A stretch of 64,000 bases of DNA from Methanobacterium_D oryzae. Lineage in GTDB: Archaea > Methanobacteriota > Methanobacteria > Methanobacteriales > Methanobacteriaceae. A program made the translations under genes and the position numbers. The stretch covers positions 868,001-932,000 of the forward strand of contig NZ_JBNPXC010000001.1 in the NCBI RefSeq assembly GCF_050433505.1, written 5' to 3'. Below the pieces are notes generated by a model. The model did no database searches, had not been told where the DNA came from, and saw nothing but the letters and a program-made list of their open reading frames with translations. Below are positions 46,033 through 54,997 of the stretch, in pieces. Numbering within the stretch: the first letter of the stretch is position 1; every line of letters begins with the position of its first letter.

Positions 46033-46608
46033 ATGTCAGAAGAAAATAAACTAGGGATGAAAATCAAGCAGATAAGAGAAAATCATGAAATGTCTGTCGA
46101 AGAACTGGCTGCACAAACCCATTGCAGCAGCGAAGTTATAGGAGACATTGAAAGCGGGAAATTAATTCCCTCGCTTACACCACTTATAAAAATTGCAAGG
46201 GCATTAGGGGTTCGTTTAGGAACTTTTCTTGATGATGCTCCACAAACAGGCCCAGTTATGGTTAAATCAGGTAAATCTGAGCAAGTTATACACTTTTCAG
46301 GAAAAGATGACCATCCGGATGTAAGTTTTCTTGATTTCTATCCGTTAGCATCAGGAAAAGCTGATAGGCACATGGAACCTTTTATTATTGATGTTCATCC
46401 TCATGAGACAGTAGAATACAAATTATCATCTCATGAAGGTGAAGAATTCATTTATGTAATGGATGGAGAAATTGAGATATTATATGGTCAAGATAGCTAT
46501 GTTGTTTCTACTGGAGACAGTATTTACTATGACTCAATTGTACCTCACGACCTTCATGCATATGGTGGAGACGCAAAAATACTTGCGGTAGTTTATACGC
46601 CTTTTTAA
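46033..46608 (+). CDS. XRE-family regulator with cupin domain
   Basis: The 191-residue protein has an HTH_3 domain at about residues 8-65 ('IKQIRENHEMSVEELAAQTH', 'IESGKLIPSLTPLIKIARAL'). A cupin sensor domain spans about 105-190 ('YKLSSHEGEEFIYVMDGEIE', 'VVSTGDSIYYDSIVPHDLHA'). Such proteins typically repress genes for small-molecule metabolism, with the cupin binding the effector. GGGAGA precedes the ATG by 6 nt. It stands directly before the thioesterase and acyl-CoA ligase genes and is their likely regulator. Confidence 0.9.
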   Translation: MSEENKLGMKIKQIRENHEMSVEELAAQTHCSSEVIGDIESGKLIPSLTPLIKIARALGVRLGTFLDDAPQTGPVMVKSGKSEQVIHFSGKDDHPDVSFLDFYPLASGKADRHMEPFIIDVHPHETVEYKLSSHEGEEFIYVMDGEIEILYGQDSYVVSTGDSIYYDSIVPHDLHAYGGDAKILAVVYTPF

Positions 46609-46745
46609 ACAATTTAATTAGTTAATTATTAAATCAGGAGATGAATTAAAGTTTATATAAAAGTCTCTCATGGTTTAAAGCCCATACGTTAAACTGTTAA
46701 TTAAAATATAAAAACCAACATTAAGATTAGGAGATGTATTTAGAA

Positions 46746-47159
46746 ATGTTTATAGAGAAAGTAACACCACGATTCGGAGACGCAGACGGACTTCGCCATA
46801 TAAATAATATAGCACTTGTTGAATGGTTTGAAGTCGGAAGGAATCCAATATTTCGAATGTTTACACCAGATCTCGATTTAAGTTATGAAAAATGGAAATT
46901 AATTCTTGTTAGAACTGAATTTGACTATTTAGGTCAAATGTATTTTGGAAAAGATGTAGAAATAAGAAATTATATAACTCATATTGGTAATTCATCTTTT
47001 ACTATTGGTCATGAAGCATGGCAGGATGGGGAATTAAAAGCTAAAGGAAAAGCAGTGTTAGTTCATTTTGATTTTTTAAATCAGAAGGCAGTCAAGATTC
47101 CTGATGACATAAAGGCTCAATTAAATGAACATTTAGTAACTGAAGAAAATTCTAAATAA
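46746..47159 (+). CDS. Hot-dog-fold acyl-CoA thioesterase
   Basis: The 137-residue protein is of the 4-hydroxybenzoyl-CoA thioesterase type: 'TPRFGDADGLRHINNIALVE' carries the active-site Asp/His-Asn-Asn region, followed by 'YFGKDVEIRNYITHIGNSSF' and 'LKAKGKAVLVHFDF'. An ATG at 46734 abuts the AGGAG site, so the ATG at 46746 is preferred. It lies 23 nt before the acyl-CoA ligase, and the pair would make and cleave the same acyl-CoA. The natural acyl group is unknown. Confidence 0.85.
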   Translation: MFIEKVTPRFGDADGLRHINNIALVEWFEVGRNPIFRMFTPDLDLSYEKWKLILVRTEFDYLGQMYFGKDVEIRNYITHIGNSSFTIGHEAWQDGELKAKGKAVLVHFDFLNQKAVKIPDDIKAQLNEHLVTEENSK

Positions 47160-47182
47160 TTATTATATTAAGGGGGATTTAA

Positions 47183-48841
47183 ATGCTTTTTACGGAAGAT
47201 ACAATCGATGGTTTTCTAGAAAAACAGGCCGAGAAATATCCTGATAACGAATTTATGGTTTATCCAGATAGAGATCTTCGATTTACTTATAAAGAATTCA
47301 ACGAAAGAGCAGATATGCTTGCAAAAGGTATGCTTTCAATTGGAATTACTAAAGGTGATCACGTAGGAATCTGGGCATTAAACGTTCCAGATTGGATTAC
47401 ATTCTTATTTGCATGTGCAAAAATTGGTGCAGTTCTTGTAACAGTAAATACTGCTTATAAAAGTCATGAACTGGATTATGTATTAAAACAATCAGATATG
47501 AAAGCTCTTGCAATAACAGATGGATTCAGAGATGTAAATTACTTAAAGATATTATATGAGCTTGTACCTGAACTAAAAACAAGCAATAGGGGTAATTTAA
47601 AAAGCAAAGAATATCCTTTCCTTAAAAGTGTAATTTACGTTGGTCAAGAAAAGCATCGTGGACTTTATAATACTAATGAATTACTTCTTTTAGGAAAACA
47701 TACCGACGATAAAGAACTTTTAGAGATTAAAAAGACTTATAATAGTGATGATGTAGTATGTATGCAATACACATCTGGAACAACAGGCTTCCCAAAAGGA
47801 GTAATGCTTACACATAAAAACATAATTAATAATGGTTATTATATCGGTGAAAACCTAAAATACACCGAAAAAGATAGATTATGTCTTCCCGTACCGATGT
47901 TCCACTGTTTCGGAGTTACTCTAGGACTTATGGCCATGTATACTCATGGCGGAACTCTAGTAATGCTTGAACAATTCGATCCACTCATGGTTCTTGCAGC
48001 AGTCCAAAAAGAAAAGTGTACCGCGCTTTACGGCGTTCCAACGATGTTTATTGCAGAATATACACATCCAATGTTCGACATGTTTGATCTATCATCACTT
48101 AGAACTGGAATAATGGCCGGTTCCACATGTCCAATAGAAGCTATGAAAAAAGTAGTTAATGACATGTACATGAAAGAGATAACTAGTGTTTATGGTCTAA
48201 CCGAAGGTTCTCCGGGATTTACCCAGACAAGTGTCGATGATCCTCTTGAACTAAGAGTTGAAACTGTAGGAAGAAAACTACCTAACTGTGAGATTAAAGT
48301 TGTTAATCCTGAAACTGGTGAAACTGTTGGACCTGGTGAAGTGGGTGAAATTTGTAGTAAAGGTTACAATGTAATGAAAGGGTACTATAAAATGCCTGAT
48401 AAAACAGCAGAAGCAATTGATGAAGGTGGATGGCTTCACAGTGGTGATTTAGTTACAATGGATGAAAATGGATACTATACGGTTGTGGGACGAATTAAAG
48501 ATATGATTATTCGTGGTGGAGAAAACATTTATCCACGTGAAATTGAAGAATTCTACTACACAATGCCAGGAATCCAAGATGTGCAAGTTGTAGGTATTCC
48601 TGATGATAAATACGGCGAAATTGTAGGAGCATTTATAATACTTGAAGAAGATGCTGACTTATGCGAAGAAGATGTTAGAGATTTTGGAATAGAAAGAATA
48701 GCACGCTATAAAGTTCCAAAACATGTTTTCTTTGTGGATGAATTCCCACTTACTGCAAGTGGAAAGATACAGAAATTTAAAATGCGCGAAGATGCAGTTG
48801 AACTTCTTAAAAAGAGACTTGCTGAGGAAGAAGATATATAA
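47183..48841 (+). CDS. AMP-forming acyl-CoA synthetase
   Basis: The 552-residue ANL-superfamily enzyme activates a carboxylic acid as acyl-adenylate and then acyl-CoA. Motifs are P-loop 'MQYTSGTTGFPKGVML', 'SVYGLTEGSPGFTQTSVDD', 'GWLHSGDLVTMDENGYYTVV' with the hinge 'GRIKDMIIRGGENIYPREIE', and the catalytic Lys in 'TASGKIQKFKMRE'. It is closest in look to medium-chain/fatty-acyl ligases (FadD-like) rather than acetyl-CoA synthetase. GGGGGAT precedes the ATG by 6 nt. It is cotranscribed with the thioesterase. It might serve assimilation of branched or aryl acids imported by the methanogen. Confidence 0.9.
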   Translation: MLFTEDTIDGFLEKQAEKYPDNEFMVYPDRDLRFTYKEFNERADMLAKGMLSIGITKGDHVGIWALNVPDWITFLFACAKIGAVLVTVNTAYKSHELDYVLKQSDMKALAITDGFRDVNYLKILYELVPELKTSNRGNLKSKEYPFLKSVIYVGQEKHRGLYNTNELLLLGKHTDDKELLEIKKTYNSDDVVCMQYTSGTTGFPKGVMLTHKNIINNGYYIGENLKYTEKDRLCLPVPMFHCFGVTLGLMAMYTHGGTLVMLEQFDPLMVLAAVQKEKCTALYGVPTMFIAEYTHPMFDMFDLSSLRTGIMAGSTCPIEAMKKVVNDMYMKEITSVYGLTEGSPGFTQTSVDDPLELRVETVGRKLPNCEIKVVNPETGETVGPGEVGEICSKGYNVMKGYYKMPDKTAEAIDEGGWLHSGDLVTMDENGYYTVVGRIKDMIIRGGENIYPREIEEFYYTMPGIQDVQVVGIPDDKYGEIVGAFIILEEDADLCEEDVRDFGIERIARYKVPKHVFFVDEFPLTASGKIQKFKMREDAVELLKKRLAEEEDI

Positions 48842-48960
48842 ATAAATAAAAATAGTTTAAATTGCCTATTCTTCATTAATTTTTCTTTTATAATTTAAAA
48901 ACAAATAAATACTTAAAAAATTAAACTTTTTCATTACTTTCTTTTTAGTGGGGCCCAATA

Positions 48961-49860
48961 ATGGAGATTGAAGATCGTAAGAAATTAGGGCAAAAAGCAG
49001 TATCTGTGGCAATACTAGGAAATTTAGTCCTTACTTTATTTAATTTTATTGTGGGAATTTTATCTGGAAGTACAGCACTTATTGCTGAAGCTGCACACAC
49101 GTTCTCTGATATTTTAACTTCAACGATAACCTTTATTGGATTTAGAATTAGTCTAAAGCCTCCAGATAAGCTTCATCCTTATGGGCATGGACGTGCAGAG
49201 CCTTTAGTAGGGCTTGTAATAGTGGTTTTTTTGGGAATTATTGCATTTGAAATTTTTTCTGAAGCTTATAAAAAAATATTTTTGGGAGGGCCAGTAACTC
49301 CACCAGAAACAATAGCAGCAGGAATGGCGCTTGTTGGAGTGGTTGTTAACTTAATAATGACCACATACATCATGAAAACTGGTAAAAAAATAAACAGTCC
49401 TGCTATAATTGCAGATGCTCAGCATCAAAAGGTTGATATATTTTCCAGTGCAGCCATATTTTTAGGCGTAATAGGAGCTCAATTAGGTTTTCCTATTTTG
49501 GACCCAATAGTGGCTATTTTTATAGCTATAATGGTTTTAAAAACAGCTTTTGATGTTGGAAGAGAAAATATAAATAATATATTAGGCACAATCCCCTCAA
49601 AAGAAATACTAGATAACATTAAAGAATGTTCATTTTTAGTCAAAGGAGTTTTAGGCATTCATAACGTTAGGATAAATTATTTAGGCCCTTATGCATCAGT
49701 TGAGCTTCACATTACAGTTGCAGAAGATTTAAGTTTAAAGGAAGCCCATGAAATAGCTCATAATGTAGAAAAAAAGATAGTCGAAGATGTTGATGTAGTT
49801 TCTATGGTAACGGTTCATGTTTGTCCAGAAGGAGATGATGATGAATTTTGTTTAGATTAA
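48961..49860 (+). CDS. Cation diffusion facilitator (CDF) metal transporter
   Basis: The 299-residue protein has six hydrophobic helices in the first ~205 residues with CDF metal sites 'STALIAEAAHTFSDILTSTI' (HxxxD) and 'AIIADAQHQKVDIFSSAAIF' (DxxHxxxD). A cytoplasmic C-terminal domain at about 210-290 ends in a His/Cys tail ('VTVHVCPEGDDDEFCLD'). The family exports Zn2+, Mn2+ or Fe2+ in exchange for protons. It is 120 nt after the ligase gene and 58 nt before the aminotransferase. No metal regulator is adjacent. Confidence 0.92.
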   Translation: MEIEDRKKLGQKAVSVAILGNLVLTLFNFIVGILSGSTALIAEAAHTFSDILTSTITFIGFRISLKPPDKLHPYGHGRAEPLVGLVIVVFLGIIAFEIFSEAYKKIFLGGPVTPPETIAAGMALVGVVVNLIMTTYIMKTGKKINSPAIIADAQHQKVDIFSSAAIFLGVIGAQLGFPILDPIVAIFIAIMVLKTAFDVGRENINNILGTIPSKEILDNIKECSFLVKGVLGIHNVRINYLGPYASVELHITVAEDLSLKEAHEIAHNVEKKIVEDVDVVSMVTVHVCPEGDDDEFCLD

Positions 49861-49918
49861 ATGTAAAAATATATTTTTAATCAATTTAATGAATATAAAA
49901 TTATTTTAAGGTGTTTAA

Positions 49919-51100
49919 ATGGATAATTTATTTGCAGATAGGATGAATAACGTTCACAAATCATTTATAAGAGAAATATTAAAAGTCACAGAAGATCCAG
50001 AAATCATTTCGTTTGCCGGAGGGCTTCCAAATCCAAAATCATTCCCTGTAGAAGAGATAGAAAAAGCCGTATCCAAAGTTTTAGCCAGAAATGGTGATGA
50101 AATTCTTCAATACAGTACAACAGAAGGTTATTTGCCTTTACGTGAATATATTGCAGAAAGATACTCTAAAAAAGGTTTAAGTGTCGATGCTGATGAAATA
50201 TTAATCACAAATGGTTCGCAACAGGCTATTGATCTTGTTAGTAAAGTCTTTTTAAATAAAGGAGATAAAATTCTAGTTGAAAATCCAACATATCTTGCTG
50301 CAATTCAATCATTTGGACTATTTGAGCCTGAATTCAAATCTGTTCCTCTCTTAGAAGATGGAGTTGATATAAATGCATTCCAAAGGATATTAGATGAAAA
50401 TGAAATTAAATTATTTTATTCAGTTACTAATTTCCAAAATCCAACAGGAATAACCTATTCAAAAGAAAAAAGACAAAAGTTAGCGGAAATTCTTAAAGAT
50501 GAAAATACAGTTTTTGTAGAAGACAATCCATATGGAGAAATAAGGTTTATGGGCGAAGATATACCTCCAGTTAAATCTTATCTTGATACTACAGTTCTTT
50601 TCGGTTCATTCTCAAAAATAGTTTCTCCAGGAATGAGACTTGGTTGGATAGTTGCAAATGAAGAAATAATGGAAAAAATAATCATAGCAAAACAGGCTTC
50701 AGACCTTCACTCTAATTATTTCACACAAAGGGTTGTTTATCAATATTTGATAGACAATAATGTAGATGAACATATTGAAAAGATAAAGAAAATGTATAGA
50801 GGACAGCGAAATTTAATGGTTTCAATTATAGAAGAATATTTTCCAGAAGATGTTAAGTATACTAAACCAGAAGGAGGAATGTTTTTATGGGTGACTCTTC
50901 CAGAAGGATTATCTTCAATGGATTTATTTGATCTTGCAATTAAGGAAAATGTTGCATTTGTTCCAGGAAAGGCATTTTTCACTGATGGAAGCGGATATAA
51001 CACATTAAGACTCAACTTTTCAAATTCTGATGAAGAAAAGATTGAAGAAGGCATAAAAAGGCTTGGAAATGCCATATATGAATTGATGGAGAATAAATAG
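49919..51100 (+). CDS. PLP-dependent aminotransferase (2-aminoadipate/LysN-like)
   Basis: The 393-residue fold-type I enzyme has 'ISFAGGLPNPKSFPVEEIEK', 'LQYSTTEGYLPLREYI', 'TNGSQQAIDLVSKVF', 'SVTNFQNPTGITYS' and the PLP-Lys site 'LFGSFSKIVSPGMRLGW'. These features match the LysN/ARO8 branch that uses 2-aminoadipate, aromatic or branched substrates. Lacking an N-terminal HTH, it is not a MocR regulator. AAGGTG precedes the ATG by 7 nt. It lies 16 nt before the AlkA-type gene, possibly cotranscribed though functionally unrelated. Confidence 0.88.
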   Translation: MDNLFADRMNNVHKSFIREILKVTEDPEIISFAGGLPNPKSFPVEEIEKAVSKVLARNGDEILQYSTTEGYLPLREYIAERYSKKGLSVDADEILITNGSQQAIDLVSKVFLNKGDKILVENPTYLAAIQSFGLFEPEFKSVPLLEDGVDINAFQRILDENEIKLFYSVTNFQNPTGITYSKEKRQKLAEILKDENTVFVEDNPYGEIRFMGEDIPPVKSYLDTTVLFGSFSKIVSPGMRLGWIVANEEIMEKIIIAKQASDLHSNYFTQRVVYQYLIDNNVDEHIEKIKKMYRGQRNLMVSIIEEYFPEDVKYTKPEGGMFLWVTLPEGLSSMDLFDLAIKENVAFVPGKAFFTDGSGYNTLRLNFSNSDEEKIEEGIKRLGNAIYELMENK

Positions 51101-51116
51101 TAATTAGGTTTAGATT

Positions 51117-52025
51117 ATGCAGTTGCAATTAAAGCCAATTCCACCATATGATTTTGAATTAAGCACAAAAATTTTTTTCAGCGATGAATCTATCCGTAAA
51201 TATGAGAATAATAGGTTTAAACAGCTAATTACTGTGAATGATCAACCAATTTTAATTGAAATTGAATCCATTGGAACAGTAAATACTCCCGAATTATCCA
51301 TTAGTTTTAAATCTAATAATGAAGTTTCAGAAAATGAAGCTCAAAAGGGCTTAAAAATCATAAATAAAATATTTAATCTCGATTTTGATCTTAAATCATT
51401 TTATGATGATGTTAACTCTGATGAAATAATGTTTAAATTAACTCAAAAGTTGAAAGGATTAAAAAGTCCTGCTGCAGCATCTGTTTTTGAAGCAATGGTA
51501 CTAACAATAATTGAACAGCAAATTTCTTTGAAGGCAGCACACAGTATTGAACGAAAAATGATCAAAAAATTTGGTGGTACTTTAAGCATAGATAGGCATG
51601 TTTATTATGCATTTCCAACTCCCACTCAATTGAATAATGCATCATTTGATGAACTTCGTGGATGTGGTTTAACTTTAAGAAAAACTGAATATATCAAGTC
51701 TATATCTAAAGAGATAGAAAATGGAAATTTAGATTTTGAGAAGTTCAAACAATATGAAGATAATGATAAAATAATAAATGAATTATGTAAAATAAGAGGT
51801 ATAGGTCTTTGGACAGCGGAATTTGTTATGCTCAGGGGATTAAATAGATTAGATTCCATTCCTGCAGATGATATAGGGATTAGAAGGGTTATTTCTCATT
51901 ATTATTGTAACGGTAGAAAGATTTCAAATAATGAAGCACGCGAAATTGCAAAAAAATGGGGAAGATGGAAAGGATTAGCTGCTTTTTATTTAATTATTGC
52001 TGAAATGATGGATATAAGAATATAA
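51117..52025 (+). CDS. DNA-3-methyladenine glycosylase, AlkA/HhH-GPD type
   Basis: The 302-residue base-excision repair enzyme has an N-terminal beta domain of ~110 residues. The helix-hairpin-helix glycosylase core follows: 'AMVLTIIEQQISLKAAHSIE', 'GCGLTLRKTEYIKSISK', the HhH 'LCKIRGIGLWTAEFVMLRGL' and the catalytic Asp region 'DSIPADDIGIRRVI'. This is the AlkA-type monofunctional arrangement that removes alkylated purines. No C-terminal Fe-S Cys cluster is present, separating it from Nth/MutY. It starts 16 nt after the aminotransferase. Confidence 0.9.
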   Translation: MQLQLKPIPPYDFELSTKIFFSDESIRKYENNRFKQLITVNDQPILIEIESIGTVNTPELSISFKSNNEVSENEAQKGLKIINKIFNLDFDLKSFYDDVNSDEIMFKLTQKLKGLKSPAAASVFEAMVLTIIEQQISLKAAHSIERKMIKKFGGTLSIDRHVYYAFPTPTQLNNASFDELRGCGLTLRKTEYIKSISKEIENGNLDFEKFKQYEDNDKIINELCKIRGIGLWTAEFVMLRGLNRLDSIPADDIGIRRVISHYYCNGRKISNNEAREIAKKWGRWKGLAAFYLIIAEMMDIRI

Positions 52026-52072
52026 TATCAGACTTTTTAACCCACTGATTTAATTAAATTTTAATTTTATTG

Positions 52073-52504
52073 CTATTTTGGTTTCCTGATTAGACCAATA
52101 CCTAATATTAGGAGGCCAATTGTTAGTATTACCGCCCCAGCGTAAGCGAGATAAATTAGTCCATTTGGTTCTGTTGCAGTAGGTTCCAAAACTGAAAGAA
52201 AGAATCCAATAGGTAAAAGAATTGCTGAAATAGGAATTGATTCCATTACAACTCGTTTGAGATTTTTAGAAAGATTTGCATCATCTACATAGCGCAATGC
52301 GATTAATGCAAGTAATAGGAGTACCCCTGCATGAGCATGACCTGCTCTCCATAAATCTTGGCGTAAGGGGTTCTGCATATATGTTGGATCGCTAATTAAA
52401 AGAGATAAAATACTTACTCCACCATAAACAACTGCAGGTAAAATTATTATTAGTATCCCTGCCATTCTTCGGGATTTATATTTCATATAATGCCTCAAAT
52501 TCAA
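52073..52504 (-). CDS. Uncharacterised four-helix membrane protein
   Basis: The 143-residue protein has four hydrophobic helices: 'MAGILIIILPAVVYGGVSIL', 'WRAGHAHAGVLLLLALIALR', 'SIPISAILLPIGFFLSVLEP' and 'GLIYLAYAGAVILTIGLLIL'. The conserved-looking 'RAGHAHAG' within helix 2 could bind a metal or heme. No known family is recognised with confidence. The ATG follows a weak GAGG. It converges with the glycosylase gene and the palindrome cluster lies upstream. Confidence 0.65.
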   Translation of the reverse strand: MNLRHYMKYKSRRMAGILIIILPAVVYGGVSILSLLISDPTYMQNPLRQDLWRAGHAHAGVLLLLALIALRYVDDANLSKNLKRVVMESIPISAILLPIGFFLSVLEPTATEPNGLIYLAYAGAVILTIGLLILGIGLIRKPK

Positions 52505-52697
52505 ATGACGATCAATTTGATAAGAAATAAATTATATTAGCAGATATTATTATTTTTGTTTTGAATATTAATAAATATTTTGAAAAACCATCATCCGCAG
52601 CGAAAAATATAGTTTCTAGATAAATTACTTCAGAATTGTGAAAAAAAGTATTTTTCTTTGATTAAATAGTTCAATGAAAACAAGTTTTAATCAACCT

Positions 52698-52801
52698 GTT
52701 AAAAATCTAGATTTTTAACGCAATCAAAACCATATATTTTGATGCCTCACAATTAAGAATTGTGAACGTCACAAAACAAGTTTTGTTGGCCTTTTAAAAG
52801 G
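52698..52801. repeat. Cluster of perfect inverted repeats
   Basis: Within 104 bp lie a perfect 22-bp palindrome (52698-52719), CAAAA/TTTTG arms (52725-52741), TCACAATT/AATTGTGA (52747-52765), ACAAAAC/GTTTTGT (52771-52786) and CCTTTTAAAAGG (52790-52801). Two of the elements (AGAATTGTGA and AAAACAAGTTTT) also occur at 52632-52641 and 52677-52688, as if a module were repeated. The cluster starts 11 nt past the 3' end of tRNA-Ser on its transcribed strand. It may terminate or process the tRNA transcript, or be a remnant of a mobile repeat. The remaining gene-free flank (52505-52697) holds nothing else recognised. Confidence 0.65.
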
Positions 52802-52812
52802 TTGAATATGAG

Positions 52813-52897
<85 letters not shown>

Positions 52898-53115
52898 AAA
52901 TGAATTTAAAAGTTAGTAAAAAAAATGATTGTTTTTAATCATTTATAATTGTTTTGGTTTTACTTACTTAAAATGATTGTTATTTATTGTTTATAATAGC
53001 TTTGTTTATTTACTTTATAAAAATGGTTAATTTTTGATCAAACTTTTTTTAAAAGCCGACAAAAACAATTGAAATGTTTTCGGGCTACAAAAATTATATT
53101 TTTTGTAAGTTTAAT
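52898..53115. other. AT-rich spacer with repeated ATGATTGTT motifs
   Basis: No gene was recognised. Related words (AAAATGATTGTT at 52922 and 52970, AATAGCTTTGTTTATTTAC against AATTGTTTTGGTTTTACTTAC) recur about 50 bp apart, so the spacer may contain a degenerate tandem repeat. It should include the promoter of tRNA-Ser on the minus strand. Confidence 0.4.
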
Positions 53116-53424
<309 letters not shown>

Positions 53425-53537
53425 TAATAGGTATTGTCATTATACTATTTGAACCTTTTGATCGATTTATGTTATAATTAGTTCATTTATTATTTGCAAT
53501 GAAGTATTAAATCATTACGGGTTCATAAATAATAGAT

Positions 53538-54518
53538 ATGGAATGGCTGCTAATAATTGGAGTTATCACTGGTGTGTATCTAGCGAGTAATATTGGAGCT
53601 AATGATATTGGAAATTCAATGGGTACTGCTGTAGGAAGTGGAGTTATAAAAATGAGACAAGCCCTTATAGTTGGGGCTTTATTTATGTTTATTGGAGCAG
53701 TATTTCTAAGTGGTAATGTTATTAAAACGATATCTGGAGGAATTGTTGATGTATCGTTTATAACTCCTATAGGGGCAGTAATAGCTACTTTAACAGCAGG
53801 ATTATGGGTAAGTATTTCTATATTAAGAAAAACACCAGTTTCAGGAAGCCATTCTATGGTTGGCGCTATTTTTGGATATGGGATTGTTTATGTAGGTTTA
53901 ACTAATATTAAATGGAATTCATTGCTGTTTATAGGATTAAGTTGGATTGCATCACCCTTATTGGGGGCTTTGATTGGATTTATATTTTATTACTCTTTGA
54001 GAAGACTATTACTTGAAAAAATTAGAAGTATAGCAGTAAGTGGTAGAATTGAGAAGATATTTTCTTATCTACAAATTTTAAGTTCATGTTTTGCTGCATT
54101 AGGTATAGGTGCTATTGATATTGCTGCAGCAACTGGAGTGATGATTGCAGTAGTTGGAACTGGCTCAGGAATAGATATTAAACTTTTAGGCGCGTTTGGA
54201 CTTGTTACGGGCATATTAGTTGCAGGAAACAGAATTGTAGGCACTGTAGGGAGAAGAATAACTAATTTAGTTCCTACAAGGGGAGTTTCAGCTCAAATAT
54301 CTGCAGCTTCTGTTATTTTAACGTTTGCATTTTTAGGAATGCCCATATCTCCAACTCAAACACTTATTGGCTCTGTAATTGGAGTTGGTCTTGCAAGAAG
54401 AACTCATGATGTTGGGGGTGATGTCATAAAACAAATTTTGTCATCATGGGCACTTACATTCCCTATATGTGCAGTTATATCAGGAACCCTTTATTTTATT
54501 GTATCCTATATTCTATGA
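53538..54518 (+). CDS. PiT-family inorganic phosphate permease
   Basis: The 326-residue membrane protein has about ten helices and the two inverted PiT signatures: 'SNIGANDIGNSMGTAVGSGV' near the N-terminus and 'LGMPISPTQTLIGSVIGVGL' in the second half. 'KTPVSGSHSMVGAIFGYGI' forms the symmetric counterpart in the first half. The family imports phosphate (or sulfate) with H+ or Na+. It lacks the large cytoplasmic loop of bacterial PitA. No PhoU-like gene adjoins it. No clear Shine-Dalgarno site precedes the ATG, so it may be leaderless. Confidence 0.92.
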   Translation: MEWLLIIGVITGVYLASNIGANDIGNSMGTAVGSGVIKMRQALIVGALFMFIGAVFLSGNVIKTISGGIVDVSFITPIGAVIATLTAGLWVSISILRKTPVSGSHSMVGAIFGYGIVYVGLTNIKWNSLLFIGLSWIASPLLGALIGFIFYYSLRRLLLEKIRSIAVSGRIEKIFSYLQILSSCFAALGIGAIDIAAATGVMIAVVGTGSGIDIKLLGAFGLVTGILVAGNRIVGTVGRRITNLVPTRGVSAQISAASVILTFAFLGMPISPTQTLIGSVIGVGLARRTHDVGGDVIKQILSSWALTFPICAVISGTLYFIVSYIL

Positions 54519-54598
54519 ATTCAAAGGAAATTATTTGTGGCAAAAGAATATAGATATCAATCAGTATAATGAATTAACAAAATAAAAATTTTATATGT

Positions 54599-54997
54599 TT
54601 ATTCGCAGCGTATAGCTCTTATTATATCTCCATCAGAGATTATTCCTTTTATGTTATTGTTTTCAACAACAACTAACTGATTTACTATCCCTTCATCAAC
54701 ACCGAATTCTTTCATTTTTCTAATTGCATCACTTAGATCGTCTTCAGGTTTTATACATGCAATATTTTTAACCATTACATCTGCTACGCGTGTTCCAAGT
54801 GCGTATTTGTCAAGAATCAAATTATGTCCTAGATCAGTGGCAGTTACGATACCTACTAACTTGTCATTGTCTACAACAGGTAGGGCACTTACTTTGTATT
54901 TCATTAACTTTTCAAACGCAAAAACAACGTCTTCACTAGGAGGAACAGTTATGACATTTTCAGTCATTACTTCCTTAACTTTCTGTTTCTTTAACAT
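54599..54997 (-). CDS. CBS-domain pair protein
   Basis: The 132-residue protein is two CBS domains and little else: CBS1 at about residues 5-57 ('KEVMTENVITVPPSEDVVFA', 'LPVVDNDKLVGIVTATDL') and CBS2 at about 68-130 ('VADVMVKNIACIKPEDDLSD', 'NNIKGIISDGDIIRAI'). Such pairs bind adenine nucleotides or SAM and regulate partner proteins. The ATG at 54997 lies inside the end of the 2-phosphoglycerate kinase gene (23-nt overlap), with GTGAT upstream. Translational coupling suggests it reports energy status to that pathway. Confidence 0.85.
   Translation of the reverse strand: MLKKQKVKEVMTENVITVPPSEDVVFAFEKLMKYKVSALPVVDNDKLVGIVTATDLGHNLILDKYALGTRVADVMVKNIACIKPEDDLSDAIRKMKEFGVDEGIVNQLVVVENNNIKGIISDGDIIRAIRCE

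Noticed and set aside
52698..52801. Possible CRISPR array
   Set aside because: The elements are different palindromes, not one direct repeat with regular spacers, and no cas genes are present.
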